Origin: an uncultured Pelagibacteraceae bacterium
GTDB taxonomy: Bacteria; Pseudomonadota; Alphaproteobacteria; Pelagibacterales; Pelagibacteraceae
Direction of reading: 5' to 3'
NCBI GenBank assembly: GCA_902558435.1
Contig: CACEDU010000005.1
Span: 39,311 to 103,310, forward strand
DNA: 64,000 bases
In this document: positions 19,634-31,353 of the stretch, in pieces
Layout: each line of letters begins with the position of its first letter
Position numbering within the stretch: position 1 is the first letter of the stretch
Made by a program: the position numbers and the translations under genes
The notes under the pieces: model-generated
Seen by the model: the letters and a program-made list of their open reading frames with translations, nothing else
What the model was told of the DNA's origin: nothing
Databases searched by the model: none

Positions 19634-22021
19634 ATGGAAGTTAAATTAACACAACCTTTATTACCTTTAAGAGACATAGTTGTATTTCCAAGTATGGTAA
19701 TACCTCTGTTTGTTGGAAGAGATAAGTCTATCACAGCATTAAACGAGGTGATGAAGAGTGATAAAAAAATAATTTTAGTTACACAAAAAAATTCGGAAGT
19801 GGATGATCCTAGAAAAAACGATGTTTTTTCTTATGGATGTGAAAGTAATATATTACAACTATTAAAATTGCCTGATGGAACAGTTAAGGTTCTTGTAGAG
19901 GGAATTAAAAGAGTAAAAATTGTTGATTTCAAGGATGATGAAAAATTTATAACATGTACTTATGAGCATCAAAAAGATATTATTAATAAAGATGAGGATC
20001 TTTTACCCTTAGCATTAACAGCAGTTAGAAGATTGGAAAAACTTACTTCCGTTAATAAAAAAATTTCTTCAGAAACTATAAATAATATAAAACAACTGAA
20101 AGACCCATCAAAAATTGTTGACAACATAGTTTCTAATTTGAACGCATCGATATCAGAAAAACAACAAATATTTGAAACTCTAGATGTAAAGAAAAGGTTA
20201 AATGCAGCTATTAAAATGATGGAAAGCGAGACAAGTATTATTGGTGTTGAAAAAAGAATTAGAGGAAGAGTTAAAACTCAAATGGAGAAAACCCAAAGGG
20301 AATATTATTTAAATGAGCAATTAAAAGCTATTCAAAAAGAGCTTGGAGAAATTGAAGATGGCAAGGATGAAACAACAAACCTTAAGAAATCAATTCAAAA
20401 AGCTAAAATGCCAAAAGAAGTTGAGAAGAAATGTATGTCTGAGCTTAAAAAGCTAAAAAATATGAGTCCAATGTCTGCAGAGGCAACAGTTGTAAGAAAT
20501 TATTTAGATTGGATGATAGATCTACCATGGTTTAAAAAGGACAATGTTGATATCGATTTGAACAAAGGTCTTAAGATTTTAGATGAAGATCATTTTGGCC
20601 TTGAAAAAGTAAAAGAAAGGATTATTGAATTTCTAGCAGTTCAAAAAAGAATGGAAAAAATAAAAGGTCCAATTTTGTGTTTAGTAGGACCACCTGGTGT
20701 AGGAAAAACTTCATTGGGAAAATCCATGGCTAAAGCAACCAATAGACAGTTTATTAGAATGTCTTTGGGTGGAGTAAGGGATGAAGCAGAAATTAGGGGT
20801 CATAGAAGAACATATATAGGATCTTTGCCTGGAAAAATTATTCAGATGATGAAGAAAGCTGGAACAAAAAATCCATTATTCTTATTGGATGAAGTTGATA
20901 AAATTGGAAATGATTATAGAGGAGACCCTTCATCAGCGTTATTAGAGGCTTTAGATCCTGAGCAAAATACTGCATTCAATGATCATTATTTAGAGGTTGA
21001 TTATGATTTGTCAGATGTAATGTTTGTAACTACTGCTAATACCTTAAATATATTACCACCGTTATTAGACAGAATGGAAGTCATTAGAATTCCTGGTTAT
21101 ACTGAGGATGAGAAAATAAATATAGCCAATAAATACCTTTTGCCTAAACAGGTAAAAGAAAATGGTGTTAAAGAAGGTGAACTAGACTTAGCAGATGGCA
21201 CAATTAAAGAAATCATTAGAAGCTATACAAGAGAGTCAGGTGTACGAAATTTAGAAAGAGAAATTTCAAAAGTAACAAGAAAGGTTGTAAAAAAAGTAGT
21301 AAGTGGAGAGGTTGAAAAGGTAAAAGTGAGTGATGAAAATATTCCAGACTTTTTGGGAATAAAAAAATTTAAATTTGGTGAGGTAGAAGAAAAGAATAAA
21401 ACTGGAATTGTAATAGGATTAGCTTGGACTGAAGTAGGAGGAGAAATTCTTAAGATAGAAACTGTAAATATGCCAGGGAAAGGTAGAATGCAGATAACTG
21501 GCAAACTTGGTGATGTGATGCAAGAGTCTGTCAAAGCGGCAAAATCATTTGTTAGATCAAAAAGTTTAGAATATGGAATCATACCACCATTTTTTGAAAA
21601 AAAAGATTTCCACATTCACGTGCCTGAGGGAGCAACCCCAAAAGATGGACCGTCAGCTGGTATAGCGATGGTTACCTCTATTGTCTCATCTATAACAAAT
21701 ATTCCAGTAAATAGAGAAATTGCAATGACAGGTGAAGTAACTATAACAGGCCAAGTTTTACAAATTGGAGGATTAAAGGAAAAATTATTAGCAGCTCATA
21801 GGGCTGGAGTTAAAAAAGTATTAATTCCCAAAGAAAATGAAAAAGATTTAGTTGATATACCAAAAAAAGTAAGAGAAGATATTAAAATCATACCTGTTGA
21901 GACTGCTGACGAAGTGTTAAAAATTGCCCTTACAAAAGAGTTAAAACCAGTAGAATGGACTGAAGTTGATAAGATTTCAGATACAAAAAAGGATGATAAA
22001 TCACAAGCTAGTATCCAGTAA
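19634..22021 (+). CDS. lon: ATP-dependent protease La
   Basis: GPPGVGKTSLGKS, catalytic PKDGPSAGIAM, 795 aa. Confidence 0.98.
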   Translation: MEVKLTQPLLPLRDIVVFPSMVIPLFVGRDKSITALNEVMKSDKKIILVTQKNSEVDDPRKNDVFSYGCESNILQLLKLPDGTVKVLVEGIKRVKIVDFKDDEKFITCTYEHQKDIINKDEDLLPLALTAVRRLEKLTSVNKKISSETINNIKQLKDPSKIVDNIVSNLNASISEKQQIFETLDVKKRLNAAIKMMESETSIIGVEKRIRGRVKTQMEKTQREYYLNEQLKAIQKELGEIEDGKDETTNLKKSIQKAKMPKEVEKKCMSELKKLKNMSPMSAEATVVRNYLDWMIDLPWFKKDNVDIDLNKGLKILDEDHFGLEKVKERIIEFLAVQKRMEKIKGPILCLVGPPGVGKTSLGKSMAKATNRQFIRMSLGGVRDEAEIRGHRRTYIGSLPGKIIQMMKKAGTKNPLFLLDEVDKIGNDYRGDPSSALLEALDPEQNTAFNDHYLEVDYDLSDVMFVTTANTLNILPPLLDRMEVIRIPGYTEDEKINIANKYLLPKQVKENGVKEGELDLADGTIKEIIRSYTRESGVRNLEREISKVTRKVVKKVVSGEVEKVKVSDENIPDFLGIKKFKFGEVEEKNKTGIVIGLAWTEVGGEILKIETVNMPGKGRMQITGKLGDVMQESVKAAKSFVRSKSLEYGIIPPFFEKKDFHIHVPEGATPKDGPSAGIAMVTSIVSSITNIPVNREIAMTGEVTITGQVLQIGGLKEKLLAAHRAGVKKVLIPKENEKDLVDIPKKVREDIKIIPVETADEVLKIALTKELKPVEWTEVDKISDTKKDDKSQASIQ

Positions 22022-22069
22022 TAAACAATTTACTTTATTAACCTGTTGATGTAAGAGTACCTTGATTTT

Positions 22070-22145
22070 GGGTGGTTAGCTCAGTTGGTAGAGCATCTCG
22101 TTTACACCGAGGGGGTCAAAGGTTCGAGTCCTTTACTACCCACCA
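22070..22145 (+). tRNA. tRNA-Val (anticodon UAC), encoded CCA
   Basis: Cloverleaf GGGTGGTTAGCTCAGTTGGTAGAGCATCTCGTTTACACCGAGGGGGTCAAAGGTTCGAGTCCTTTACTACCCACCA. Confidence 0.96.
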
Positions 22146-22156
22146 TTAACACCTGT

Positions 22157-22233
22157 GGGGGTGTAGCTCAGTTGGTTAGAGCACCTGCCTGTCACGCAGG
22201 GGGCCGAGGGTTCGAGTCCCTTCACTCCCGCCA
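22157..22233 (+). tRNA. tRNA-Asp (anticodon GUC), encoded CCA
   Basis: Cloverleaf GGGGGTGTAGCTCAG...CCTGCCTGTCACGCAGG...GGTTCGAGTCCCTTCACTCCCGCCA. Confidence 0.96.
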
Positions 22234-22312
22234 TTATTTAAGTAAAATCGCGCTTAAAAATGTGACATATCTCCACTTTTAGTTGATATAATAGTTGTTA
22301 CATAGGAATCAT

Positions 22313-22681
22313 ATGATTGCGGAATTTTTACAAGAATATCTACCGATAATATTATTTTTGATAATAGCTCTAGGGTTAAGCCTTGCTTTTGTTGCAATAA
22401 ATTATATCGCAGCTCCAAAAAGACCTGATCCAGAAAAGCTTTCAGCCTATGAATGTGGTTTTGAACCTTTCAATGACTCTCGTATGGAATTTGATGTAAG
22501 ATTTTATTTGGTAGCAATTTTATTTATAATATTTGATTTAGAAATTGCATTTTTATTCCCATGGGCAATTTCACTTGGTCAAATTGGTTTATATGGTTTT
22601 TGTTCTATGATGTTATTTTTATTTATTTTAACTGTTGGATTTATTTATGAGTGGAAAAAAGGAGCCTTAGATTGGGAATAA
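22313..22681 (+). CDS. nuoA: NADH-quinone oxidoreductase subunit A
   Basis: [47 protein letters not shown] at 22313 preferred over the upstream TTG. Confidence 0.96.
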   Translation: MIAEFLQEYLPIILFLIIALGLSLAFVAINYIAAPKRPDPEKLSAYECGFEPFNDSRMEFDVRFYLVAILFIIFDLEIAFLFPWAISLGQIGLYGFCSMMLFLFILTVGFIYEWKKGALDWE

Positions 22682-22682
22682 G

Positions 22683-23204
22683 ATGAATTTAGAAAATAGA
22701 AAAAAAGATATCCCTGAAGAGTTTAAACAACTGGCTCAAGATTTTAGTGATAACGGTTTTATAACAACATCATTAGACAATCTTGTTACTTGGGCAAGAA
22801 CTGGTTCATTACATTGGATGACATTTGGTTTAGCTTGTTGTGCCGTAGAAATGATGCAAACATCTATGCCAAGGTATGATCTTGAAAGATTTGGTGCAGC
22901 ACCAAGAGCTTCACCACGTCAATCTGATGTTATGATAGTAGCAGGAACCTTAACAAACAAAATGGCTCCAGCCTTGAGGAAAGTTTATGATCAGATGCCA
23001 GAACCTAGATATGTCATATCAATGGGTAGTTGCGCTAACGGTGGAGGTTATTATCACTATTCATACTCTGTAGTTAGAGGGTGTGATCGTGTAGTACCAG
23101 TAGATGTATATGTTCCTGGATGTCCTCCTTCTGCTGAAGCTTTATTGTATGGGATATTACAATTGCAGAAAAAAATTAGAAATAAAGGTTCCCTGGAAAG
23201 ATAA
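22683..23204 (+). CDS. nuoB: NADH-quinone oxidoreductase subunit B
   Basis: LACCAVEMM...[36 protein letters not shown]. Confidence 0.98.
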   Translation: MNLENRKKDIPEEFKQLAQDFSDNGFITTSLDNLVTWARTGSLHWMTFGLACCAVEMMQTSMPRYDLERFGAAPRASPRQSDVMIVAGTLTNKMAPALRKVYDQMPEPRYVISMGSCANGGGYYHYSYSVVRGCDRVVPVDVYVPGCPPSAEALLYGILQLQKKIRNKGSLER

Positions 23205-23206
23205 AA

Positions 23207-23797
23207 ATGAAAAATCTTGAGGACCTGGAAAAATTTATTAATTCTGAATTAGCATCAAAAATTAATAATTCATTTATAAATCATGATAGTATTAATTTAA
23301 ACATAGATCATGATGAATTGATTGATGTTGTAATTTTTTTGAAAACTAACAAAGAAACAAAATTTAGACAATTAATTGAAATTACCGCTGTAGATTATCC
23401 AGAAAATGAAAATAGATTTAAGATGGTTTACCTTCTTTTAAGCCACGAATATAATAAAAGGATTATTATTGAATATGCGATAAAGGAAAAAGACATAATC
23501 TCATCAATAACTTCAATATTTCCCTCAGCGAATTGGATGGAAAGAGAGGTATTTGATATGTATGGTTTAAATTTTAAAAATCATCCTGACTTGAGAAGAA
23601 TTTTAACTGATTATGGTTTTGAGGGATACCCTTTGAGAAAAGATTTTCCTCTTACTGGACACAATGAGGTTAGGTATAGTGAGGAAGAAAAAAAAGTGAT
23701 CTATGAACCTGTAAAATTAGAACAAAATTATAGAAATTTTGATTATGAAAGTCCCTGGGAAGGTACAAAATATATTAAAGAAATTAAGAAAAGTTAA
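23207..23797 (+). CDS. nuoC: NADH-quinone oxidoreductase subunit C
   Basis: [42 protein letters not shown]. Confidence 0.97.
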   Translation: MKNLEDLEKFINSELASKINNSFINHDSINLNIDHDELIDVVIFLKTNKETKFRQLIEITAVDYPENENRFKMVYLLLSHEYNKRIIIEYAIKEKDIISSITSIFPSANWMEREVFDMYGLNFKNHPDLRRILTDYGFEGYPLRKDFPLTGHNEVRYSEEEKKVIYEPVKLEQNYRNFDYESPWEGTKYIKEIKKS

Positions 23798-24972
23798 TGG
23801 CAAAAGAAAAAAAAACATTAAATTTAAATTTTGGACCACAACACCCTGCAGCACATGGTGTCTTAAGACTAATTCTTCAACTAGATGGAGAAGTTGTTGA
23901 AAAAGCTGATCCTCATATAGGATTATTACATAGAGGTACAGAGAAATTAATAGAAAATAAAACATATATACAGGCAGTTCCTTATTTTGATCGTCTTGAT
24001 TATGTGGCTCCAATGAACCAGGAACATGCTTTCGCATTAGCTATAGAAAAAATTCTTAAACTTAAAGTGCCTGCTAGAGCGAAATATATAAGAGTAATTT
24101 TCTGTGAAATAGGGCGAATATTAAGCCACATATTAAATGTAACGACCCAAGCCATGGACGTTGGAGCATTAACACCAACCTTATGGGGTTTCGAAGAAAG
24201 AGAAAAATTAATGGGATTTTATGAAAGGGTATCTGGATCTAGGTTACATGCTAATTATTTTAGAGCTGGCGGAGTACATAAAGATCTGCCCGCTGGACTT
24301 GAAAATGATATTGATGATTTTTGTAATAAATTTCCAAAAATTATAGATGATTTAGAAACTTTACTAACAGACAACAGAATATTTAAACAGAGAAATGTAG
24401 ATATAGGAATTGTTTCAAAGCAAGATGCATTAGATTATTCTTTTTCTGGCGTAATGCTAAGAGGTTCTGGTGTGGCTTGGGATCTAAGAAGAAGCCAGCC
24501 TTATGACTGTTATGATGATTTAGAATTTAAAATTCCTGTAGGAAAAAATGGAGATTGTTATGATAGATATCTTTGCAGAATTGAAGAAATGAGAGAAAGT
24601 GTAAAAATCATTAAACAATGTTTACAAAATCTTCCAAAAGGCCCAATTAAAACAGAGGATGGAAAAATTTCACCACCACCTAAGAAGGAAATTAAACAGT
24701 CTATGGAGGCTTTGATTCATCATTTTAAGCTATTCACAGAAGGATATAGAGTTGAAAAGGATGAAATATATACTGCAGTTGAAGCTCCTAAAGGTGAATT
24801 CGGTGTTTATTTAATATCAGATGGCTCAAGTAAACCTTACAAATGCAAAATTAGAGCTCCTGGATTCACGCATCTTCAAGCAATGGATCATTTAATAAAA
24901 GGTCATATGCTTGCTGATGTTCCTGCTGTTTTAGGGTCAATGGATATTGTTTTCGGAGAGGTTGATAGATGA
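23797..24972 (+). CDS. nuoD: NADH-quinone oxidoreductase subunit D
   Basis: [22 protein letters not shown]; 391 aa. Confidence 0.98.
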   Translation: MAKEKKTLNLNFGPQHPAAHGVLRLILQLDGEVVEKADPHIGLLHRGTEKLIENKTYIQAVPYFDRLDYVAPMNQEHAFALAIEKILKLKVPARAKYIRVIFCEIGRILSHILNVTTQAMDVGALTPTLWGFEEREKLMGFYERVSGSRLHANYFRAGGVHKDLPAGLENDIDDFCNKFPKIIDDLETLLTDNRIFKQRNVDIGIVSKQDALDYSFSGVMLRGSGVAWDLRRSQPYDCYDDLEFKIPVGKNGDCYDRYLCRIEEMRESVKIIKQCLQNLPKGPIKTEDGKISPPPKKEIKQSMEALIHHFKLFTEGYRVEKDEIYTAVEAPKGEFGVYLISDGSSKPYKCKIRAPGFTHLQAMDHLIKGHMLADVPAVLGSMDIVFGEVDR

Positions 24973-25577
24973 GCATAAAAAAAATTCACAAAGATCAACC
25001 TGAGACTTTTGAGTTTAATGAAAAAAGTATGCAAGCTGCAAATAAAATAGTTTCAAATTATCCAGATGGAAAACAACAAAGTGCAGTAATGGCATTGCTA
25101 TATATTGCGCAAAGACAAAATGATAATTGGATACCATTAAAAGCAATGAAATACATAGCTAAATTTTTAGGTATGCCTTATATAAAAGTTTATGAAGTGG
25201 CAACTTTTTATTCAATGTATAATTTATCTCCAGTAGGTAAATATTTTTTTCAAGTTTGTACTACAACCCCTTGTATGCTTCGTGGTGCTTATGATTTAGT
25301 TAAAGTTTGTAAAAAAAAAATATCTAAAAAAGAAAATGAATTATCTCAAGATGGAAAAATATCTTGGATGGAGGTCGAGTGCCTTGGTGCATGTGTAAAT
25401 GCTCCAATGATGCAGGTAAATGAAGATTATTATGAAGATTTAAATGACAAAAAACTTGAGGAAATAATAGACACGATATATCAAAATAAAATTCCGAAAC
25501 CAGGATCTTACACAGGAAGAATTAATGCAGAGCCAGTGAATAATCGAAAAACTTTATTAGGAAACAAAAATGCTTAA
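24969..25577 (+). CDS. nuoE: NADH-quinone oxidoreductase subunit E
   Basis: 2Fe-2S thioredoxin-like CTTTPC...[14 protein letters not shown]. Confidence 0.97.
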   Translation: MSIKKIHKDQPETFEFNEKSMQAANKIVSNYPDGKQQSAVMALLYIAQRQNDNWIPLKAMKYIAKFLGMPYIKVYEVATFYSMYNLSPVGKYFFQVCTTTPCMLRGAYDLVKVCKKKISKKENELSQDGKISWMEVECLGACVNAPMMQVNEDYYEDLNDKKLEEIIDTIYQNKIPKPGSYTGRINAEPVNNRKTLLGNKNA

Positions 25578-26901
25578 AGACGAAGATAGAATATTTCAAA
25601 ATTTATATAATGACAATGGTGCAGATTTAGAGTCTGCTAAATTAAGAAATGATTGGAGTGGAACAAAAGAAATTTTAGAAAAAGGGAGAGATTGGATTAT
25701 TAATGAGGTTAAATCTTCTGAACTTAGAGGTAGGGGTGGAGCTGGTTTTCCAACTGGTCTAAAATGGTCTTTTGCACCAAAAGAAGTTGTATCTAGACCA
25801 CATTATTTAGTGATTAACGCTGATGAGTCCGAACCTGGGACATGTAAAGATAGAGACATATTAAGATTTGAACCTCACAAATTAATAGAAGGTTGCTTAA
25901 TAGCTTCATATGCAGTTAACGCTCACAAATGTTATATTTATATTAGAGGTGAATATTTTAATGAAGGACAAAAACTTCAAATAGCTATTGATGAGGCCTA
26001 TAAAAATAATTTAATTGGTAAAGATTCATTAAATTCGGGATGGGATTTAGATATCTATATTCATTATGGAGCTGGTGCCTATATTTGTGGGGAAGAAACC
26101 GCTTTACTTGAAAGCTTGGAAGGTAAAAAGGGACAACCAAGATTAAAACCTCCATTCCCTGCATTAATCGGATTATATGGATGTCCCACAATCATAAATA
26201 ATGTTGAAACTGTAGCAGCAGTTCCTACAATTTTAAGAAGAGGTGCTAAATGGTTTAGTTCACTTGGAAGACCTAAAAATACTGGTACAAAAATTTATTG
26301 TATTTCTGGAAATGTAAATAATCCATGCAATGTTGAGGAAGAAATGGGAATTCCACTTAGAGAATTAATTGAAACTCATGCTGGAGGTGTTGTTGGTGGT
26401 TGGGACAATCTTAAAGCTGTGATACCAGGTGGTTCCTCGATGCCAATGTTACCTAAAGAAATTTGTGACAATATGAAAATGGATTTTGATTCATGTGTGG
26501 AGAATAAAACAGGACTTGGAACAGCTGGAATTGTTGTAATCAATAATGACCAAGATATTATTAAATGTATGGCAAGAATAGCTAGATTTTATAAACATGA
26601 AAGCTGCGGTCAGTGTACACCATGCAGGGAAGGATCTGGATGGATGTGGAGAATGTTGGAGAGAATGGCTGCAGGTGAGGCAACCCCTGACGAAGTAGAT
26701 ATGTTATTTGATGTAACGAAACAAATAGAAGGTCATACCATTTGTGCTTTTGGTGAAGGATCATCTTGGCCAGTTCAAGGGTTAATTAGACATTTTAAGG
26801 ATGAAATATTAGATAGAAATAAATTTGACCCAGTTGTAAAAAAACAAAAAAATATTCCATACCTAGTAGATCAACATTTATTAGAAAAGGAAAATGCCTA
26901 A
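25570..26901 (+). CDS. nuoF: NADH-quinone oxidoreductase subunit F
   Basis: [40 protein letters not shown]. Confidence 0.98.
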   Translation: MLKDEDRIFQNLYNDNGADLESAKLRNDWSGTKEILEKGRDWIINEVKSSELRGRGGAGFPTGLKWSFAPKEVVSRPHYLVINADESEPGTCKDRDILRFEPHKLIEGCLIASYAVNAHKCYIYIRGEYFNEGQKLQIAIDEAYKNNLIGKDSLNSGWDLDIYIHYGAGAYICGEETALLESLEGKKGQPRLKPPFPALIGLYGCPTIINNVETVAAVPTILRRGAKWFSSLGRPKNTGTKIYCISGNVNNPCNVEEEMGIPLRELIETHAGGVVGGWDNLKAVIPGGSSMPMLPKEICDNMKMDFDSCVENKTGLGTAGIVVINNDQDIIKCMARIARFYKHESCGQCTPCREGSGWMWRMLERMAAGEATPDEVDMLFDVTKQIEGHTICAFGEGSSWPVQGLIRHFKDEILDRNKFDPVVKKQKNIPYLVDQHLLEKENA

Positions 26902-28921
26902 ATTAAAAGTAAACGATATTGATATTGAAGTTGAAGATGGTCTAACAGTACTTCAAGCTTGTGAGCAAGCTGGTGCTGAAATTCCAAGATTTTGTTATCA
27001 TGAAAAACTTTCTATAGCTGGAAATTGTCGTATGTGTTTGGTTGAAATGGAAAAATCACCAAAACCTATAGCCTCATGTGCAATGCCTGCAGCTGAAGGC
27101 ATGGTAATTAAAACAAATACAGAAAAAGTTGAAAAAGCAAGAAAAGGAGTGATGGAGTTTTTGCTAGCTAACCATCCTTTGGATTGTCCTGTTTGTGATC
27201 AGGGTGGTGAATGTGATTTACAAGATCAATCTATGTTTTATGGAATTGATAAATCACGATTTAAGGAGAATAAAAGACATGTACCTGAAAAATATATGGG
27301 TCCATTAATAAAAACGCAAATGACGAGATGTATTCACTGTACTAGATGTATTAGATTTGCTACTGAAGTAGCAGGAGTGCCAGAATTAGGTGCGATTGGA
27401 CGTGGAGAAAATATGGAAATTACCACATATTTAGAGAAATCTATGGACTCTGAAATGTCAGCAAATGTAATAGATTTATGTCCGGTTGGTGCATTAACTT
27501 CAAAACCTTATGTGTTTGAAGCAAGACCTTGGGAATTAAAAAAGACTGAAACAATTGATGTCATGGATGCAGTTGGGTCAAATATTAGAGTGGATACTTA
27601 CGATTGGGAAGTAAAAAGAGTCTTACCAAGAATTAATGAGGAAATTAATGAAGAGTGGATTTCGGACAAAACAAGATATGCATGTGATGGATTAAAAAAT
27701 CAAAGACTAGACACTCCATTTATAAAAAATAATGGAATTTTTGAAGAAATAAATTGGCAGGATGCATACACAAAAATTAAAGAAAAAATTTCAAAAACAT
27801 CACCTGAAAAAATAGTTGGTTTAACTGGTGACATGACAAATATGGAAACAATGTTTGCTGTTAAAAAATTATTTCAAAAAACTTTAAATTCAAGTTATTT
27901 GGACTCTAGAGCAAACCATACTTACATAAATTTTGAAAACAGAAATAATTACCTTTTTAATTCTAGTATAGAAGGGATTGAAGAAAGTGATCTTATATTA
28001 TTAGTAGGCACAAATCCCAGATTTGAGGCAACTATATTAAACTCAAGAATAAGAAAAACTTATTTAAAAAATAAAACTGAAATATTTTCTTTAGAGGATG
28101 TGGGTGATTTAACTTATCCTTACACAGTTTTAGAAAATAATTCAAAAGTAATTAATAAAATAATTATGAATGAACACGATATTTCAAATAAAATTGCTAA
28201 TGCAGAAAAACCTATAATTATCATTGGTCAATCTATTCTAAATAGTAACAATGGTGCATATATATTTGAGGAGTTGAAAAAGTACTTAACTAGTATTAAT
28301 AAAATTGATGATAATTGGAATTCACTAAACATTTTATCAACTGACGCATCAGCTGTTGGTTCTTATGATTTAGGAATTTTTTCCTCAAATGATGGAAGTA
28401 ATAAAACTCTTAAAAAAATTGAGGATGGTGACGTAGAAGTTGTTTTTTTATTTGGTCAAGACAATCTCAAAATTAAAAAAAAAAACGAATTTATAATTTA
28501 TATTGGAAGTCATGGCGATAAAGGTGCAGGTATGGCAGATCTTATATTGCCTGGTGCTGCATTTACTGAACAAGATGGTTATTTTACCAACTTAGAGGGA
28601 AAGCTTCAAAAAGCTTATAAAGCTTCATATCCACCAGGAGAAGCTAAAGAAGATTGGCAAATAATTAATGAATTATCTTCTACTATCTATGGAAATTTTT
28701 TATTTAATAATAAAGATGAACTATTAAAATCTATGCAAGACCATTTAAATAATAAAAATATTAAAACTTTTGAAGTGCCTAAATATAATCTGAATGATGA
28801 AAAAATATTAGTTAAAGATATAGATTATTACTACTCTAATACGATTGCCCGTGCATCCAAAACAATGTCAGAGTGTAGATATGCAAGATCTAATTTAAAA
28901 AAAACTGGAACTGAGGGATAA
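26894..28921 (+). CDS. nuoG: NADH-quinone oxidoreductase subunit G
   Basis: 2Fe-2S ferredoxin N-terminus, [38 protein letters not shown]. Confidence 0.97.
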   Translation: MPKLKVNDIDIEVEDGLTVLQACEQAGAEIPRFCYHEKLSIAGNCRMCLVEMEKSPKPIASCAMPAAEGMVIKTNTEKVEKARKGVMEFLLANHPLDCPVCDQGGECDLQDQSMFYGIDKSRFKENKRHVPEKYMGPLIKTQMTRCIHCTRCIRFATEVAGVPELGAIGRGENMEITTYLEKSMDSEMSANVIDLCPVGALTSKPYVFEARPWELKKTETIDVMDAVGSNIRVDTYDWEVKRVLPRINEEINEEWISDKTRYACDGLKNQRLDTPFIKNNGIFEEINWQDAYTKIKEKISKTSPEKIVGLTGDMTNMETMFAVKKLFQKTLNSSYLDSRANHTYINFENRNNYLFNSSIEGIEESDLILLVGTNPRFEATILNSRIRKTYLKNKTEIFSLEDVGDLTYPYTVLENNSKVINKIIMNEHDISNKIANAEKPIIIIGQSILNSNNGAYIFEELKKYLTSINKIDDNWNSLNILSTDASAVGSYDLGIFSSNDGSNKTLKKIEDGDVEVVFLFGQDNLKIKKKNEFIIYIGSHGDKGAGMADLILPGAAFTEQDGYFTNLEGKLQKAYKASYPPGEAKEDWQIINELSSTIYGNFLFNNKDELLKSMQDHLNNKNIKTFEVPKYNLNDEKILVKDIDYYYSNTIARASKTMSECRYARSNLKKTGTEG

Positions 28922-29922
28922 TGGAATCTTATTTTTCAATATTACTTACTGAAGTTTATAAAATTTTATTTTTATTAATACCTGTTTTAGTTTCTGTAGC
29001 AATGATAGTATGGCTTGATAGAAGAGTTTGGGCTTTTGTTCAAAAAAGGAGAGGACCTAATGTTGTTGGTCCATTTGGTTTATTTCAATCATTGGCCGAT
29101 GCATTAAAATATATCTTTAAAGAAATAATAATACCTGCAAGTTCAAACAAGCTTGTATTTGTATTAGCTCCAGTCGTAACTATGACATTAGCATTAATAT
29201 CATGGGCTGTTATTCCATTTGATGAAGATTTTGTTTTAGCTGACATAAATGTTGGTATTTTATATCTTTTCGCAGTTTCATCGTTAGGTGTCTATGGAAT
29301 AATTATGGGAGGGTGGGCTTCCAACTCTAAATATCCTTTTCTAGGTGCAATCAGATCTGCTGCACAAATGGTATCATATGAAGTTTCAATAGGAGTTATA
29401 ATAATCAATGTTCTATTGTGTGTTGGTTCTTTGAACTTAAGTGACATAGTTATGGCACAACAAAATTTATGGTTTGTTATTCCATTGTTTCCAATGTTTG
29501 TAATTTTTTTTATTTCTGCACTGGCAGAAACAAATCGTCCTCCATTTGATTTACCAGAGGCAGAAGCTGAACTAGTGGCTGGATATCAAACTGAATATTC
29601 GGGAATGATGTATGCTATGTTTTGGTTAGGAGAGTATGCAAATATTTTATTAATGTGTGCAATGGGATCAGTTTTGTTTTTAGGTGGCTGGTTATCTCCA
29701 ATAGATATCTTCCCATTTAATGCTATTCCAGGTCCATTTTGGTTAATCTTTAAAATATTGTTTTTATTTATTTTATTTGCGTTGGTTAAAGCAACTGTTC
29801 CTAGATACAGATATGACCAATTAATGAAGCTTGGTTGGAAGATATTTCTCCCATTTTCACTGTTTTATGTTGTTTTAACTTCAAGTTTTTTACTATATTT
29901 TGACTTACTGCCAGGAAAATAA
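28921..29922 (+). CDS. nuoH: NADH-quinone oxidoreductase subunit H
   Basis: [49 protein letters not shown]. Confidence 0.98.
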   Translation: MESYFSILLTEVYKILFLLIPVLVSVAMIVWLDRRVWAFVQKRRGPNVVGPFGLFQSLADALKYIFKEIIIPASSNKLVFVLAPVVTMTLALISWAVIPFDEDFVLADINVGILYLFAVSSLGVYGIIMGGWASNSKYPFLGAIRSAAQMVSYEVSIGVIIINVLLCVGSLNLSDIVMAQQNLWFVIPLFPMFVIFFISALAETNRPPFDLPEAEAELVAGYQTEYSGMMYAMFWLGEYANILLMCAMGSVLFLGGWLSPIDIFPFNAIPGPFWLIFKILFLFILFALVKATVPRYRYDQLMKLGWKIFLPFSLFYVVLTSSFLLYFDLLPGK

Positions 29923-30408
29923 ATGAAAATTTCAAGATTATTAAAAACCATATTCATGATTGATTTTGTGACCGGTTTATTAATTGCAATAAAAGAGACT
30001 TTTAAGACAAAAAAGACAATCAATTATCCTTTTGAAAAAGGATCTTTAGGAACAAGGTCTAGAGGGGAGCACGCTCTTAGAAGATATCCTAATGGTGAAG
30101 AAAGATGCATAGCATGTAAGCTTTGTGAAGCAGTATGTCCAGCCCAAGCTATTACAATTGAGTCAAAGGAAAGAGATGATGGTAGTAGAAAAACAGTAAG
30201 ATACGATATTGATATGCTTAAGTGCATATACTGTGGTCTTTGTGAAGAGTCATGTCCTGTGGATGCAATTGTCCAAGGTCCAAATTTTGAATTTGCAACA
30301 GAGTCGAGAGAAGAGCTTTATTATACAAAAGAAAAACTCTTGGAAAATGGAGATAGGTGGGAAAATATTTTAGCTGCTAATATAAAGGCTGATAGTTCTC
30401 ACAGGTAA
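29923..30408 (+). CDS. nuoI: NADH-quinone oxidoreductase subunit I
   Basis: Two 4Fe-4S motifs [14 protein letters not shown] / [15 protein letters not shown]. Confidence 0.98.
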   Translation: MKISRLLKTIFMIDFVTGLLIAIKETFKTKKTINYPFEKGSLGTRSRGEHALRRYPNGEERCIACKLCEAVCPAQAITIESKERDDGSRKTVRYDIDMLKCIYCGLCEESCPVDAIVQGPNFEFATESREELYYTKEKLLENGDRWENILAANIKADSSHR

Positions 30409-30412
30409 TCTT

Positions 30413-31048
30413 ATGATTGCACACACAGTTTTCTTCTATATTTTCTCTTTAATAGCTATTGTTTCTGCAGTCATGGTAACAGTCTCAAAAAATACAGTTC
30501 ACTCTGTATTTTTTTTAATCCTCGATTTTATTAGCATTTCCTGTTTATTTATTATGATTGGTGCAGAATTTTTAGGAATGATCATGCTTATTGTCTATGT
30601 TGGAGCTGTGGCAGTTTTATTTTTATTTGTTGTAATGATGTTAAATGTCGCTGAACAGAAAGGTCAGTGGTTTAGCTCAAGATGGGATGGCGGAACCCAT
30701 ATACCAGTTGGTTTGCTAGTTAGCTTAATTATTTTTTTTGAACTGATAATTGTAATTGGAGGATGGAAATATAAACCTGATTTATTAAATAGTCTTTCTA
30801 TAAATATATCTACCGATGTCACTAATACTAGATCTATTGGAAATGTTTTATATACTGATTACATACACCTATTTCAAATCTCAGGCATGATACTATTAGT
30901 TGCTATGATAGGAGCAATCGTCTTAACTTATAGAGAAAGAGCCGGAGTCAAAAGACAAAGTTATGTTAAGCAAATTTCTAGAGAAAGAGATGAGGGTGTT
31001 GATTTAGTTGAAGCTGAGAGAAATAAAGGAGTTAAAATAGATGCTTAG
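30413..31048 (+). CDS. nuoJ: NADH-quinone oxidoreductase subunit J
   Basis: [51 protein letters not shown]. Confidence 0.96.
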   Translation: MIAHTVFFYIFSLIAIVSAVMVTVSKNTVHSVFFLILDFISISCLFIMIGAEFLGMIMLIVYVGAVAVLFLFVVMMLNVAEQKGQWFSSRWDGGTHIPVGLLVSLIIFFELIIVIGGWKYKPDLLNSLSINISTDVTNTRSIGNVLYTDYIHLFQISGMILLVAMIGAIVLTYRERAGVKRQSYVKQISRERDEGVDLVEAERNKGVKIDA

Positions 31049-31352
31049 CATAGGTTTAGGACATTATTTAACATTAGCTGCAATTATATTCACTATTGGT
31101 GTAGTAGGTATTTTTCTTAATAGAAAAAATGTAATAGTTATTTTGATGAGTATTGAACTAATTTTACTTGCTGTAAACATAAACCTTGTTGCATTCTCTA
31201 TATTTATCAATGATTTGAGTGGGCAAATATTTACATTATTTATTTTAACAGTTGCTGCTGCCGAGGCTGCTATCGGGTTAGCTATAATTGTAGTTTATTT
31301 TAGAAATTCAGACACAATAAGAGTTGAAGAGATTAAAAATTTAAAAGGATAA
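31041..31352 (+). CDS. nuoK: NADH-quinone oxidoreductase subunit K
   Basis: [18 protein letters not shown]...[11 protein letters not shown]. Confidence 0.96.
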   Translation: MLSIGLGHYLTLAAIIFTIGVVGIFLNRKNVIVILMSIELILLAVNINLVAFSIFINDLSGQIFTLFILTVAAAEAAIGLAIIVVYFRNSDTIRVEEIKNLKG

Positions 31353-31353
31353 A

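Noticed and set aside
22085-22282. 65-aa plus-strand ORF MVEHLVYTEGVKGSSPLLP...
   Set aside because: It lies across tRNA-Val and tRNA-Asp; the translation is of tRNA sequence, a common spurious ORF.
22262-22291. Possible promoter (GTGACA ... TATAAT) before nuoA
   Set aside because: Spacing of about 19 nt and weak -35; TATAAT-like strings are expected by chance at this AT content.
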